Source: Frankia casuarinae (lineage in GTDB: Bacteria > Actinomycetota > Actinomycetes > Frankiales > Frankiaceae). From it: a DNA stretch of 64,000 nucleotides. Below, piece after piece: positions 8,443 to 17,054 of this stretch. Made by a program: the position numbers and the translations under genes. Under the pieces are notes generated by a model that saw only the letters and a program-made list of their open reading frames with translations, was not told the DNA's origin and did not search any database. The stretch spans positions 1,922,001-1,986,000 of the forward strand of contig NC_007777.1 of the NCBI RefSeq assembly GCF_000013345.1. Direction: 5' to 3'. The stretch's first letter is position 1, and every line of letters starts with the position of its first letter.

Positions 8443-9622
8443 CGCCGGCGGCGGTGACGACCACCCCGACCGCGGCGGCGATGAGCAGGGTGAGAACGAC
8501 GCCGCGGCGCAGGGGCAGCAGGAGGATCATGGCGCCGCCGAGGGTGGCATACTGCCAGGGCCGGTCGAGCGCGCCGGCTAGCGGGATGGCGGAGCCGAGG
8601 ATGGCGCCGGCCGCGGCGGGGGCGGCGCCATCGAGGAAGGCGCGGATTCGCGGTTCGGCCCGCAGCCGGGCGAAGTGGGGACCGCCGAGCAGGATGAACG
8701 CGAACGACGGACCGAAGGCGACGGCTGCGGCCAGTAGCCCGCCGCCAATCCCGGCTGCCGCGTACCCGACGGCGGCGACGGTCTGCACGACGGGGCCGGG
8801 GGTGATCTGTCCGAGCGCGACCGCGTTGAGGAACTGGTCGGCGGTCATCCAGTGATAGTGGTCGACCGCGTCGGTCTGCATCAGCGGGATGATGACGAAG
8901 CCGCCGCCGTAGGACAGGGCACCAACCTTGAAGGCAACCCAGATCAGCGCGAGCAGCCCGCCGGTGCCGGTTGCCGCGGCGGCGAGCAGGGGCATGGGTG
9001 GCGCGGCAGCGCCCGGCTGGCGGCCGGGCCGATGGTGGCGGCGGGCGGCCAGCTCGAACGCGCCGCAGCCGAGCAGGACGAGCACCAGCCACGGGCCGAC
9101 AGCGGCGGCAGCCGTCGCCCCGGCGGCCAGGTAGCACGGCCAGCGCAGGCGGCTGACCGTGCGGGCCCGCCGCCAGCTTGCCGGCAGCAACGCGACGCCG
9201 GTCTGGACGGCGACGGCCGCGACCGCGGAACCCGCCCCGGCGCCGGCGGCGCGCACCCACCGCGGCGGCGAGCCGGCGAGGAAGATCGCCGCCAGCGCGA
9301 GAATCAGGATCAGACCTGGCACGATGAACGCGATCCCGCCAACGAGCGCACCCGGCCGGCCCCGGAGCCGCCAAGCGCAGTAGATCGCCAGCTGGGTGGA
9401 CGCCGGTCCGGGCAACAGGTTACAGACCGCTACGGCGTCTTCGAATTCGGTGGCGGTCAGCCACCGCCGTCGCTCCACGCAGAGCTGGCGCAGCAGCGCG
9501 ATGTGCGTCGGCGGGCCGCCGAAGCCGAGGCAGCCGATCCGGCCCCATTCCCGTAACACGGCGAGCAGGCTCGGGTGAGCGGGGGTGGCCGCGGACGGCG
9601 CATCGAGCTCCACGGTTGACAT
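8426..9622 (-). CDS. chrA: Chromate transporter, ChrA family
   Basis: An integral membrane protein of 398 residues with the two homologous CHR halves. The first has GCLGFGGPPTHIALLRQL and NLLPGPASTQLAIY; the second has KVGALSYGGGFVIIPLM and ALGQITPGPVVQT. ChrA proteins export chromate, or related oxyanions such as sulfate, in proton- or sulfate-linked exchange; the substrate here is not proved. The start at 9622 is chosen because a strong GGAGGAG site lies just upstream, whereas the open frame further 5' is not conserved-looking. It is probably monocistronic, with hairpins on both sides. Confidence 0.88.
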   Translation of the reverse strand: MSTVELDAPSAATPAHPSLLAVLREWGRIGCLGFGGPPTHIALLRQLCVERRRWLTATEFEDAVAVCNLLPGPASTQLAIYCAWRLRGRPGALVGGIAFIVPGLILILALAAIFLAGSPPRWVRAAGAGAGSAVAAVAVQTGVALLPASWRRARTVSRLRWPCYLAAGATAAAAVGPWLVLVLLGCGAFELAARRHHRPGRQPGAAAPPMPLLAAAATGTGGLLALIWVAFKVGALSYGGGFVIIPLMQTDAVDHYHWMTADQFLNAVALGQITPGPVVQTVAAVGYAAAGIGGGLLAAAVAFGPSFAFILLGGPHFARLRAEPRIRAFLDGAAPAAAGAILGSAIPLAGALDRPWQYATLGGAMILLLPLRRGVVLTLLIAAAVGVVVTAAGGPLPQ

Positions 9623-9750
9623 CCTCTCCTCCCCCGAGGGAGGGGATTCCCGGGCCTCGCGGCACCCGGCCGGGTGGTCAGGGTCGGCGCCGATCCACGA
9701 ACCCTCCCTCCCCTGAAGCACTCGACTGAAGCACTCGACCGGCTGGCCGC

Positions 9751-9789
9751 GAGATGGTGGCCGCGAGGGTGTGTCGCGGCCACCATCTC
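9751..9789 (-). terminator. 16-bp-stem terminator after the DUF305 gene
   Basis: A perfect 16-bp stem (9751-9766 with 9774-9789) with a 7-base loop lies 28 bases beyond the DUF305 stop. It is one of the strongest hairpins in the window. Confidence 0.7.
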
Positions 9790-9817
9790 TGCAAGCCAGG
9801 CAGCTCGGTCAGATCTT

Positions 9818-10477
9818 TCAGATTTTAGCGAGGAGGTTCCGCATACTCGTGATCTCGGCGTTCTGGGTGTTCTGAATATTCTCGGCGAGCTGCTGCGCCG
9901 GGGTATAGCGTCCGTCGCGGATTTCCGTCTTCGCCATGGTGACGGCTCCCTGGTGATGTGCGATCATCATGGTGAGGAACATCTTGTCGAAGGCGGGTCC
10001 GGTCGCGTTCCCCAGCGCGGTCATGTCCGCGCTGGACATCATTCCTTCCATGGTGTCGCCCGGCATCATGGTTTCTGATCCGTGGCCGTTCATGCCGTGG
10101 CCGTTCATGCCGGGGCCGCCCATGCCGGGGCCGCCCATGCCGGGGCCCGATCCGCCGCCGCCGGCGGGGGGAGCGGTGGGCTGCTTCCAGGCCGTGAGCC
10201 AGCCGACCATCGTGGTGATCTCCGGAGTCTGCGCGGCGCGGATCTGCGGCGCGAGGGTCTTCACCTCCGGGTTCTGGGCGTGGGTGCCGGCCAGGTCGGC
10301 CATCTCGATGGCCTGCCGGTGATGGGGGATCATGTTCTGGGCGAAGATGACGTCGGCGGCGTTGTAGTCGGTGCTGCCGGTGGCACTGGTGGCACCGGTG
10401 CTGCTTCCCCCGCTGCCGCACGCGGTAAGAACGGCTGCGGCCAGAAGCGCCGGGATGAGCAGGATGAGTCGTCTCAT
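9818..10477 (-). CDS. DUF305 lipoprotein with Met-rich insert
   Basis: A secreted lipoprotein of 219 residues. The signal peptide MRRLILLIPALLAAAVLTAC ends in a lipobox with Cys20. The mature part has two DUF305 motifs, MIPHHRQAIEMADLA and MIAHHQGAVTMAKTE, whose paired His and Met residues are thought to bind metal, probably copper. Between them is a Met/Gly/His stretch (repeats of GPGMG and MNGHG) that looks like an added copper-binding loop. I chose the ATG at 10477 for the signal peptide and the GAGGAA ribosome site; the frame is open further upstream. The Met/His-rich membrane protein gene at 10569-11069 lies just upstream on the same strand. Confidence 0.85.
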   Translation of the reverse strand: MRRLILLIPALLAAAVLTACGSGGSSTGATSATGSTDYNAADVIFAQNMIPHHRQAIEMADLAGTHAQNPEVKTLAPQIRAAQTPEITTMVGWLTAWKQPTAPPAGGGGSGPGMGGPGMGGPGMNGHGMNGHGSETMMPGDTMEGMMSSADMTALGNATGPAFDKMFLTMMIAHHQGAVTMAKTEIRDGRYTPAQQLAENIQNTQNAEITSMRNLLAKI

Positions 10478-10568
10478 GCTGGTTCCTCGTCTGCCAGGTG
10501 TCGGTAGATCCTTGTGCGGGTTCGCCGTGCGGAAGTCCGTGGGGACGCGCAGGCGAAAGCCGACCGGT

Positions 10569-11069
10569 CTACAGGCGGAGCACGCAGAGGCAGACGAGTG
10601 AGGGTGCGTGGGACGGTGGCGGTCCGCCGGGGGGCGATCGTCCAGGCCGGGATGACGCCACACGTAGCCGGCTCCGGGCGGTGAAGGTCGAGCGGACGGC
10701 GCGGGTGAGCAGCAAGGCGATGAACAGGACGCCGGCCAGGCGAAGGAACGCCAGGCACAGCTGACCGGCATGCCCGTCGTGGCCTGCGTCTGTGGCCGGC
10801 ATCGTGACCCTGGTCCGCGGGTCGAGACCGGCCAGGTGGACGGGCGCGGAGCGCGGATTCATCCCACCGTCGGGCATCGTCGCGTCGGGCATCGTCATTG
10901 ATTCGCTCCGGGCCGCGGGGAGCCCGTGCGTGCCGGAGTCGGTATGGCCGGCGTGCGCGGACAGGCCGCCGTGCATGAGCAGAATGCCGAGGAGCACGGG
11001 CACGAGAAGCGGGAGCAGATGCAGCCTGCCCGGGGTGCTCTTTTCTCTTCCTCGGCGCCGGACCCTCAC
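10569..11069 (-). CDS. Small Met/His-rich membrane protein, probably DUF6153
   Basis: A predicted membrane protein of about 166 residues. A hydrophobic segment (LLPLLVPVLLGILLMHG) is followed by an extracytoplasmic loop rich in His and Met (HAGHTDSGTHG, MTMPDATMPDGGM), then QLCLAFLRLAGVLFIALLL as a second segment and a basic tail. This layout matches the small DUF6153 family of actinomycetes, usually of unknown function. The GTG at 11069 is preceded by GGAG; a later ATG at the MHGGL position is possible. It lies 91 bases upstream of the DUF305 gene on the same strand, and the shared Met/His loops suggest a joint role in metal handling. Confidence 0.5.
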   Translation of the reverse strand: MRVRRRGREKSTPGRLHLLPLLVPVLLGILLMHGGLSAHAGHTDSGTHGLPAARSESMTMPDATMPDGGMNPRSAPVHLAGLDPRTRVTMPATDAGHDGHAGQLCLAFLRLAGVLFIALLLTRAVRSTFTARSRLRVASSRPGRSPPGGPPPSHAPSLVCLCVLRL

Positions 11070-11151
11070 CGTTGCATGATGCTCCACGCGCAGGCGCTCG
11101 GTAAAACCCGCGCCCGGGCCGGCTCGTCTCTCGCACGGTCGAAAGAGCGGC

Positions 11152-11430
11152 TTACCGGACCCTGCCGACGTAGTAGCTGCTGCTGTAGATGGGCTGTAGG
11201 TTGACATTTCGTCGAGTTTGTGGCGCGGCCCACATATAGCCGTTGCCTGCGTAGATGCCCAGGTGGGTGATGTTGCCGGGAGTCCCGAAGAAGATGAGGT
11301 CGCCGGGCTTCTTCCCGGACCTGGGGATGCGCACCGTGGCCTGGAACTGCTGCTGGCCGGCCCCTGGTCCGCACCCGAGTTGCACATGCCGCACGGCTCG
11401 GACGCCGTACACCGACCACCGCACCGCCGG
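11152..11430 (-). pseudogene. NlpC/P60 peptidase, C-terminal fragment
   Basis: Near its end this reading frame encodes KKPGDLIFFGTPGNITHLG followed by IYAGNGYMWAAPQTRRNV, which is the distal half of an NlpC/P60 cell-wall peptidase, including the catalytic His of ITHLGIY. Upstream, VRHVQLG fits the region just after the catalytic DCSGLV, but the Cys-containing motif itself is gone: the sequence reads GVRAVRHV where GVDCSGLVRHV is expected. No signal peptide or N-terminal helices follow. The fragment is therefore a decayed gene that cannot encode an active peptidase. It borders the DUF574 relic. Confidence 0.65.
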
Positions 11431-11599
11431 ACCCTTGTTGACGATGTCGACCCGATCCAGCCCCAGAGAAACTGCGACAGCACGGCTCGCCGTGGTCTCC
11501 TCCCCGGCGTCGTCGAGCCAGCAAGGAGCTATGATCATGGTGTTGCGCGGCAGGGACCTTCGGATCCAGCAGGCTTGAGAGGAGACGCGATGATTCAGG

Positions 11600-11930
11600 A
11601 TCGCGGTCCTTCCCTTCGTCCCCGATGCCGACGACCCGTACGGCATCGGGGACGGCTCGTCGACGCCCTGCTGTCCGGCAGCTACCTCGCCCTCACCCAT
11701 GCCACTGTCGACTTCGACCCGACCCTGCTGGCGGCGACCGAGACCTATCGGCAACGCGGCATCCCACGCAGCCACGCAGCCGCGCCGAGGTGGAACGTTT
11801 CCTGGCTGGCCTGGAACTCGTCGAGCCGGGCGTGCAGGTCGTGCATCGCTGGCGGCCGGACGACACCACGCCGAAAGACGTCACCGACGCCCAGGTCAAC
11901 AACTACGGCGCCGTAGGCCGCAAACCGTAA
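11600..11930 (+). pseudogene. DUF574 SAM-methyltransferase relic with two frameshifts
   Basis: Three pieces in different frames line up with the C-terminal third of the intact protein at 14953-15795. About 11600-11650 reads IAVLPFVPDADDPYGI. A second frame reads RLVDALLSGSYLALTHA and continues to ETYRQRGIP. A third frame reads RSRAEVERFLAGLELVEPG and runs to YGAVGRKP and the stop at 11930. The order and spacing are preserved, so this is one gene broken by at least two small indels and missing its first two-thirds. It is a diverged paralogue or the remnant of a duplication. Confidence 0.8.
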
Positions 11931-11980
11931 CGTCCCTCCGATCGGCCCCGATGCTGGCGGTACCCACCTCCAGAGAAGCT

Positions 11981-12011
11981 GTGTCTCCCCAGATCACCTC
12001 TGGGGAGACAC
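11981..12011. terminator. 13-bp-stem hairpin
   Basis: A perfect 13-bp inverted repeat (11981-11993 with 11999-12011) with a 5-base loop lies 50 bases after the DUF574 relic. It probably served as the terminator of that gene. Confidence 0.6.
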
Positions 12012-12287
12012 AACGAGGAAACCCTGGCGAACTTCGGCGCTTCGCCGCTGGGGCGGATCACTACCAGCGTGGGCGCACCGGTCCACCCGTGAAGAACCGG
12101 AGCAGGTCGCCGAGGATCCACTCAAGATCCAAATTGGGTTCCGGCTCGACTGGCGGTCCGGCCAGTCGAGCACCGGGGTGAACGGTGCGGTCGGTCACTG
12201 GATACCTCGATCAGACGGCGACCGACCTGAACGGGGCGCTCCTCCCCAGGCCGGTGATACGCGCGCGGAACGGGGCAGGCAGATGGA
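12012..12287. other. Intergenic stretch with a second hairpin
   Basis: No gene seen. An 11-bp stem (12144-12154 with 12161-12171) with a 6-base loop lies in the middle, placed to end the minus-strand diguanylate cyclase transcript. Confidence 0.5.
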
Positions 12288-14054
12288 TCACATCAGGCCT
12301 ACTACTCGGCCGTAGGCGCCCACCGGGTCGTCCTGGCTGGGTGGGTCCGGGTGGCGGTGCTCGGGGAGGGCGGACAGCTCCGGCCGGTAGACGACCAGCC
12401 TGCCCGCGCGTTCCCGCTTGGCCGCGTACATGGCCAGGTCGGCCTGGTGCAGCAGGCTGTCGGGACTGGCCGGCCGGGTGGTGGAGCCGTCGAGCGTGAC
12501 TAGGCCGAAGCTGGCCCGCGGGGTGTAGATCTGCCCGGCCAGCAGGCACGGCTCCTGGACTGCCATCGCGAGCCGCTCACCCACCTTCCGGGCGTCGACG
12601 CCGCCGCTGCCGAGAATGATGGCGAACTCGTCCCCGCCGAGCCGGGCGACGGTGTCCACCGCGCGGGTGTCCGCCCGCAGTCGCTCCGCGCTGATTTTGA
12701 GGAGTTCGTCCCCGGCGGCATGGCCGAGCGTGTCGTTCACCAGCTTGAACCCGTCGAGATCCAAAAACAGGACGGACACCGTCCCGGAGTCGCCGGCGTG
12801 GCAGGCGTCGGGGTTGTCGGGGTTGTCGGGGTCGTGGGTGAGGGCTCGTTGCAGCCGCCGAGTGAACAGCGCCCGGTTCGCCAGGCCGGTCAACGGGTCG
12901 TGGAACGCCTGATGGTGAAGCTGCCGTGCGCGCTGGCGTACCTCGGCCAACAGTCGGTTACTCTCCGCCAGGGTGACCATCTGCCGGACCAGCGCCACCA
13001 GCAGCAGTCCGACCATGCCGTACGCCTCGAACCGGTCGAGCTGCGCACCGGTCGACAGTTTGCCCAGGATCAGCAGGCCGGCCGCACCGAGCACGGCGTA
13101 AGGCAGCACGGCGTGCGCCCACACCGCCCGGGGGCCGCCCGGGGTGAGGCTGTCGGTCGTGAGGCTGTCGGTCGTGAGGCTGTCGGGTGTGGGGTTGTCC
13201 GGGTGCGTGCGCGCCGGTAGCAGAGCGGCAAGGAAGATCATCATAAAGGCGAGGGTGAATCCGATCATGGCCCAGGGGGGAAGGTGGTGGCTGTCCGGCG
13301 CGGTGCTGTAGACGGAGATGTTGCTGGTGAGTCCGTCGATCAGCAGGCCCGTGCTGAGCAGTACCGACGCCGCCGGGGAACGCGGCCGGCGGAAGCAGGT
13401 GATCAGCAGCACCGCCGTGGCGAGGATCAGGCTGGCGACCGGGTGGAGCAGGGCGGCCAAGAGCTGGATGGGGTCGGGCGGGCCGGCCGGGACGAGCGCG
13501 GCGAGAGTCGTCCCCCACGCCAGCAGGATGATCGAGCCGACGATCAGCACACAGTCCAGCAGGGTGATCGTATGCCAGCGGTATCCGCTGTGTCGCGCGG
13601 TCCTGGTGTTCTCGCCCTGGCCTTCCACCGGTGCGGTGGGTAGGGACAGCAGCCCGGCCAGGGCCACCCCGTAGAGAACGAGGAAGATGGCATAGCTCGG
13701 GGACATGCGGCCAGTCAGGAAGCCGCCGGCGAGGAACGTCGCCGCCGTCGCGAGGTTGGCGACCAGCACGCCGCCAGCGGCGAGGCGGGCGAACCGCCGG
13801 CGGCGCTCCGTCCCGCGAACCTGCCGGGCGGTCCGGAAGCAGGCGGCCGCAGTGGCCAGTTGGGCAGCGGCGTCGAGGAAAATCGACGCGATTCGGGGGG
13901 TCTCCGGATTTACGACCAGTTTTCCCCAGGTCTTGCCGGATTCGGCTGGCCGCTGCGGGGCAAGTTCCCGAGTCCTCGTCTGGAAGAACTCGACGGCGGG
14001 CGTCCTCGCCAGCGTGTACCACCTATCGTGGGTGATCGGGTATACGGGGGTCAT
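12288..14054 (-). CDS. Membrane diguanylate cyclase (GGDEF protein)
   Basis: Predicted to make cyclic di-GMP. The 588-residue protein has a membrane part of about eight hydrophobic segments from roughly residue 60 to 350, then a short coiled linker and a GGDEF domain. The domain starts at FHDPLTGLANRALFTRRL and has the active-site motif GGDEF in RLGGDEFAI intact; VLFLDLDGFKLVNDTLGH carries the metal-binding Asp. No EAL domain is present. A linker at TPDSLTTDSLTTDSLTP is made by a 15-base tandem repeat. I chose the ATG at 14054 because AAGGAG lies just upstream; the open frame extends 16 codons further. Confidence 0.9.
   Translation of the reverse strand: MTPVYPITHDRWYTLARTPAVEFFQTRTRELAPQRPAESGKTWGKLVVNPETPRIASIFLDAAAQLATAAACFRTARQVRGTERRRRFARLAAGGVLVANLATAATFLAGGFLTGRMSPSYAIFLVLYGVALAGLLSLPTAPVEGQGENTRTARHSGYRWHTITLLDCVLIVGSIILLAWGTTLAALVPAGPPDPIQLLAALLHPVASLILATAVLLITCFRRPRSPAASVLLSTGLLIDGLTSNISVYSTAPDSHHLPPWAMIGFTLAFMMIFLAALLPARTHPDNPTPDSLTTDSLTTDSLTPGGPRAVWAHAVLPYAVLGAAGLLILGKLSTGAQLDRFEAYGMVGLLLVALVRQMVTLAESNRLLAEVRQRARQLHHQAFHDPLTGLANRALFTRRLQRALTHDPDNPDNPDACHAGDSGTVSVLFLDLDGFKLVNDTLGHAAGDELLKISAERLRADTRAVDTVARLGGDEFAIILGSGGVDARKVGERLAMAVQEPCLLAGQIYTPRASFGLVTLDGSTTRPASPDSLLHQADLAMYAAKRERAGRLVVYRPELSALPEHRHPDPPSQDDPVGAYGRVVGLM
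13144..13188. repeat. 15-bp tandem repeat inside the diguanylate cyclase gene
   Basis: Three copies of gtgaggctgtcggtc (last copy with a change) encode the TDSLT repeat between two membrane segments of the cyclase. Confidence 0.85.
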
Positions 14055-14114
14055 TATTTCTCCTTGGCGGGGTGTCAACCCGGATCGCCGTATTGCGTGC
14101 ACAGCCAGCGACGA

Positions 14115-14339
14115 TCATGACGGTTGGCGGTCGACGAAACACCGCGCCTGATCGTGCAGTGCTGTCACCGTCTTGACCTGCGTGACAGGTTCACCGTCCG
14201 TCGCATACAGGTCGGTGAGCGTGTCAGCGTTGTCGACGTTGACAAGGGTTCCCATCGGCTTTCCGCTGCCTTGTTGTATGAAGTGAGTCACAGCCTTGCA
14301 GTCGGTGGGGGGTGGTGCACCACCCCTCCGGGTAGTCAA
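14115..14339 (-). CDS. Small hypothetical protein (uncertain)
   Basis: An open frame of 74 codons lies 60 bases upstream of the cyclase start on the same strand. The second half (GTLVNVDNADTLTDLYATDG) has balanced composition and mainly G or C in third positions, which suggests real coding, while the first 28 codons look random. A start at the internal ATG (MGTLVNV) with GGAAAG upstream would give a protein of about 46 residues. I do not recognise the family. If real it may be cotranscribed with the cyclase. Confidence 0.35.
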   Translation of the reverse strand: MTTRRGGAPPPTDCKAVTHFIQQGSGKPMGTLVNVDNADTLTDLYATDGEPVTQVKTVTALHDQARCFVDRQPS

Positions 14340-14952
14340 TAGCTGGAAATCGGGTGGTCAGTGTCCTGAGCGAAGCCACTCTTCCCGGAGATCCTGGTTT
14401 AGATCTTCTTTTTTTATGCGGAGCGTGGCGAGAAGCATGGGCGGTGGTCGAATCCGAGCTCCCGCCACCGTCGAAAGACCGGCGGGCACCACCTCAAGGG
14501 CACGAACGTCCACGTCCGCCGACGGTGCTCCCGTTGCTGACGGTGTTGGTGCGGCTCGCCTGCGTGCAGGACCGGGATGGCGGCCGGCCGCCGCTGGCTG
14601 GCCGCCCCTGGCTACCCACCCGGCGATCGCCGGACGGGAAAACCACGGGTTCACCCGTGAATGGACATGAACCTAAAGTTTTGATATCGCGCCTGGACTG
14701 GGCGGTTCGGGTGCGTGGAGCCGGCGTTGCGGCGGTGGGGACGTTCCCATTTCCGTAGCCGGGTGTGGGTGGGAAAGGCGACGGGATCTGCCGGGCCGGG
14801 CCCGTTTCCAGCGGCCGCCTTCTCCAGGGTCGGGCCTTCTCCAGGGTTGCTGTGGATGGTGCCTGCCCGTGCCGTTAGGGTGCTCGTCAGTGGCATCCGA
14901 GTGGCATCCGAGTGGCGAGCGGATGTCCGAGTGGCAAGGGGATGGAGGAGCG
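14340..14952. other. Intergenic region without a convincing gene
   Basis: Six hundred bases with lower GC around 14390-14420 and 14650-14690. No open frame has plausible protein character. A repeat of ccttctccagggt occurs near 14818-14845, and at 14884-14935 the unit gtggcatccga recurs just before the methyltransferase start. The promoter of the methyltransferase is presumably here. Confidence 0.5.
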
Positions 14953-15795
14953 GTGACGGAAACACGGGACCCGGCGTGGGTAGCGACGACGGGGGACCGG
15001 GAGCCGGTGAACCTGCGGATGGATCTTCCTCATACGGCCCGGATGTATGACTACTACCTGGGTGGGAAGGACAACTTCCCGGCCGACCGGGAGGCCGCCG
15101 AGCAGGTCATCGCCGCGTTCCCCAACGCCCGCGTCACGGCCCGGGAGAACCGGGCGTTCATGACGCGGGCGACCCGGTTTCTGGCCGGGGAGGTCGGGAT
15201 CCGCCAGTTCCTGGATATCGGTACCGGCATCCCCACCAGCCCGAACCTGCACGAGATCGCCCAGGGCCTCGCCCCCGACACCCGGGTGGTTTACGTCGAC
15301 AATGACCCGATCGTGCTCACCCACGCCCGCGCGTTGCTGACCAGCACCCCGCAGGGGCGCACCGCCTACCTCGACGCCGACCTGCGCGACCCTGACGGGA
15401 TCCGCGCTGCCCCGCAGCTGCACAGCACTCTTGACCTCACTCGGCCGATCGCCCTGTCCGTCGTCGCGATCTTCCATTTCATCCCCGACGCGGATGATCC
15501 CTACGGGATCGTGCGTCGGCTCCTCGACGCGTTGCCGTCGGGGAGCTATCTTGTCCTCACCCACGGCACCGGAGATTATGATCCGGACGCGGAACGGGCG
15601 GCGGAAGCCTACCGGCAGAAGGGGATGTCGGTGCAGCCCCGCAGCCGATCCGAAGTCGAACGTTTCTTCGACGGGTTGGAGCTGGTCGACCCCGGGGTTC
15701 AGGTCGTTCACCGCTGGCGGGCCGACGGCAGCGCCGTCGAGGAGCTGACCGACGCGCGGGTCAGCATCTACGGCGGCGTTGCCCGCAAGCCGTAG
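14953..15795 (+). CDS. SAM-dependent methyltransferase, DUF574 family
   Basis: A complete member of the actinomycete DUF574 (Methyltransf_19) family. It opens with VNLRMDLPHTARMYDYYLGGKDNF, the family hallmark (DxxxPxxARxYDYxLGGKDNFxxDR). The SAM loop is FLDIGTGIPTSPNLHE, then VVYVDNDPIVLTHARALL, and the tail PGVQVVHRWRADG is also conserved. The substrate is unknown for the family. I chose the GTG at 14953, preceded by GGAGG; an ATG at 14923 would add ten residues from a repeat-derived segment. The broken copy at 11600-11930 is its paralogue. Many copies per genome are typical of Frankia and Streptomyces. Confidence 0.88.
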   Translation: MTETRDPAWVATTGDREPVNLRMDLPHTARMYDYYLGGKDNFPADREAAEQVIAAFPNARVTARENRAFMTRATRFLAGEVGIRQFLDIGTGIPTSPNLHEIAQGLAPDTRVVYVDNDPIVLTHARALLTSTPQGRTAYLDADLRDPDGIRAAPQLHSTLDLTRPIALSVVAIFHFIPDADDPYGIVRRLLDALPSGSYLVLTHGTGDYDPDAERAAEAYRQKGMSVQPRSRSEVERFFDGLELVDPGVQVVHRWRADGSAVEELTDARVSIYGGVARKP

Positions 15796-15988
15796 CACAC
15801 CATCCGGGCCAGGGCAGGTCTGAACCCGTCAGGCCGCGCAACATCCAGACATCCAGACGTGCCTACCCATAACAAGATCTACAAGATGCCTGAATGCTTA
15901 CGCGCAACGCCCGGGCGGGCCGAGGGCTGTACGCCGGTGACCGCGAACCGCTCGACCACTACCGCTCGCCGTTGATCCATGGCTCCGG

Positions 15989-16537
15989 TCAGACCGGAAA
16001 CTCGGTCCTCGCCGGCTCTGTGGCCACGTGCGACAGGTGTTCGCCCCACCGGCGCGCGCGGTCGATCTCCCCTGGTGCGAGTGCGTTGTCCTTCGTCACG
16101 AAGAAGCTCTCCGGCGGGCAAACCTGTCGCGCTCCGTGCCGGCGCAGCAGCCGGTGAATGCGCTTTGACGCCCGGCCAGTCAAGATCGAGGGCCCGTGTG
16201 CGCGCGTATCGAACGCTGCCGCATACCCCTCGATCACGCCGCAGCGGGCGAACCATTCCCGCAGTCCGGGGCCTTCTGCGCCGGGCTCGAGCGCCACACC
16301 GCTCGGTGGCTTCCGAGCGATCTCGCCGGCCGACGTACGGCTGGCCGGACGGCTCATGCCGTGCACATGCGTGGGACCGCCCACGACGACGACGTCGGCA
16401 CCGCTGATCACCTCAGGATTTGCGTCACGCACCGGGATGACGACTACCTCATGGAGCGGGCCGATGCCATCCGCAATCGCCTGGCCAATCTGCCTCGTGT
16501 TCCCGAACATCGACTCGTACACAACAACAACCCGCAT
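15989..16537 (-). CDS. Flavodoxin domain protein
   Basis: A 182-residue protein with the FMN phosphate loop at its start (VVVVYESMFGNTRQIGQAIADGI) and the second flavin-binding region ADVVVVGGPTHVHGMSRP. It probably binds FMN and acts as an electron carrier or a stress-related quinone reductase; the exact partner is not evident. The ATG at 16537 is supported by GAGGAGG nine bases upstream. The gene converges on the DUF574 methyltransferase. Between them (15796-15988) is an AT-richer 190-base gap without a clear terminator. Confidence 0.82.
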   Translation of the reverse strand: MRVVVVYESMFGNTRQIGQAIADGIGPLHEVVVIPVRDANPEVISGADVVVVGGPTHVHGMSRPASRTSAGEIARKPPSGVALEPGAEGPGLREWFARCGVIEGYAAAFDTRAHGPSILTGRASKRIHRLLRRHGARQVCPPESFFVTKDNALAPGEIDRARRWGEHLSHVATEPARTEFPV

Positions 16538-17054
16538 GGCGAAATGCCTCCTCGGATTCACTTACGGCGATGACCCGCAAACGCCGCCGCCTCGGGATCC
16601 GACGTTGCCGCTGCCTCGGGAGCCGACGTTGCCGCCGCGTCGCGGGAGGCAGCATCCGCATAGTTCCCTTCGTCTCCTCTTCGCCGTGACCGGCCAAGAT
16701 CCGGCCCGGGCCTCCACGCCTTGTGCTCCTCAGTGGTCCCCAGCGGGGGCAGCATCCACCGGTGCGAAGGTCCCGGCCAAGCAGAGCACTGATGCCCGGT
16801 GGCCTCGCCCAACCGGTCATAGCGCGGCGGTGGGACTGAGCAGGATCGCGGACATCCTTCACGGTCCGCGTCGATGCCCATACAGTGAGCGCCTGATCAA
16901 ACGTGTGCCCGGCTGGAGCGATTCCGCCTACGGCTACGCAGATCGTCCTGTTCCGCGCGCACCCACCACGCCGTCACGGCCGTCCGCCCGTGCCCGAGGA
17001 GTGAGAGGAGCAGAAGGCACGCCGCAGCGACCGGTTAACTGTCCCGGTCCCTGA
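16538..17054. other. Intergenic region without a recognised gene
   Basis: About 517 bases between the flavodoxin start and the end of the next minus-strand gene. Open frames here have no recognisable domains. Near 16590-16650 the motif gagccgacgttgccgcc recurs with small changes, giving Ala/Ser/Pro-rich translations. The flavodoxin promoter is presumably within the first 100 bases. Confidence 0.5.

Noticed and set aside
11066..11524. Alternative minus-strand frame across the NlpC/P60 fragment
   Set aside because: It has Arg-rich random composition; the peptidase-like residues are all in the other frame.
14354..14758. 134-codon plus-strand frame between the cyclase and the DUF574 gene
   Set aside because: No ribosome site, no recognised motif and irregular codon use; treated as chance.
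16158..17054. 298-codon plus-strand frame opposite the flavodoxin and the following gap
   Set aside because: It is a shadow of the flavodoxin in its first third and low-complexity afterwards; no start signal.
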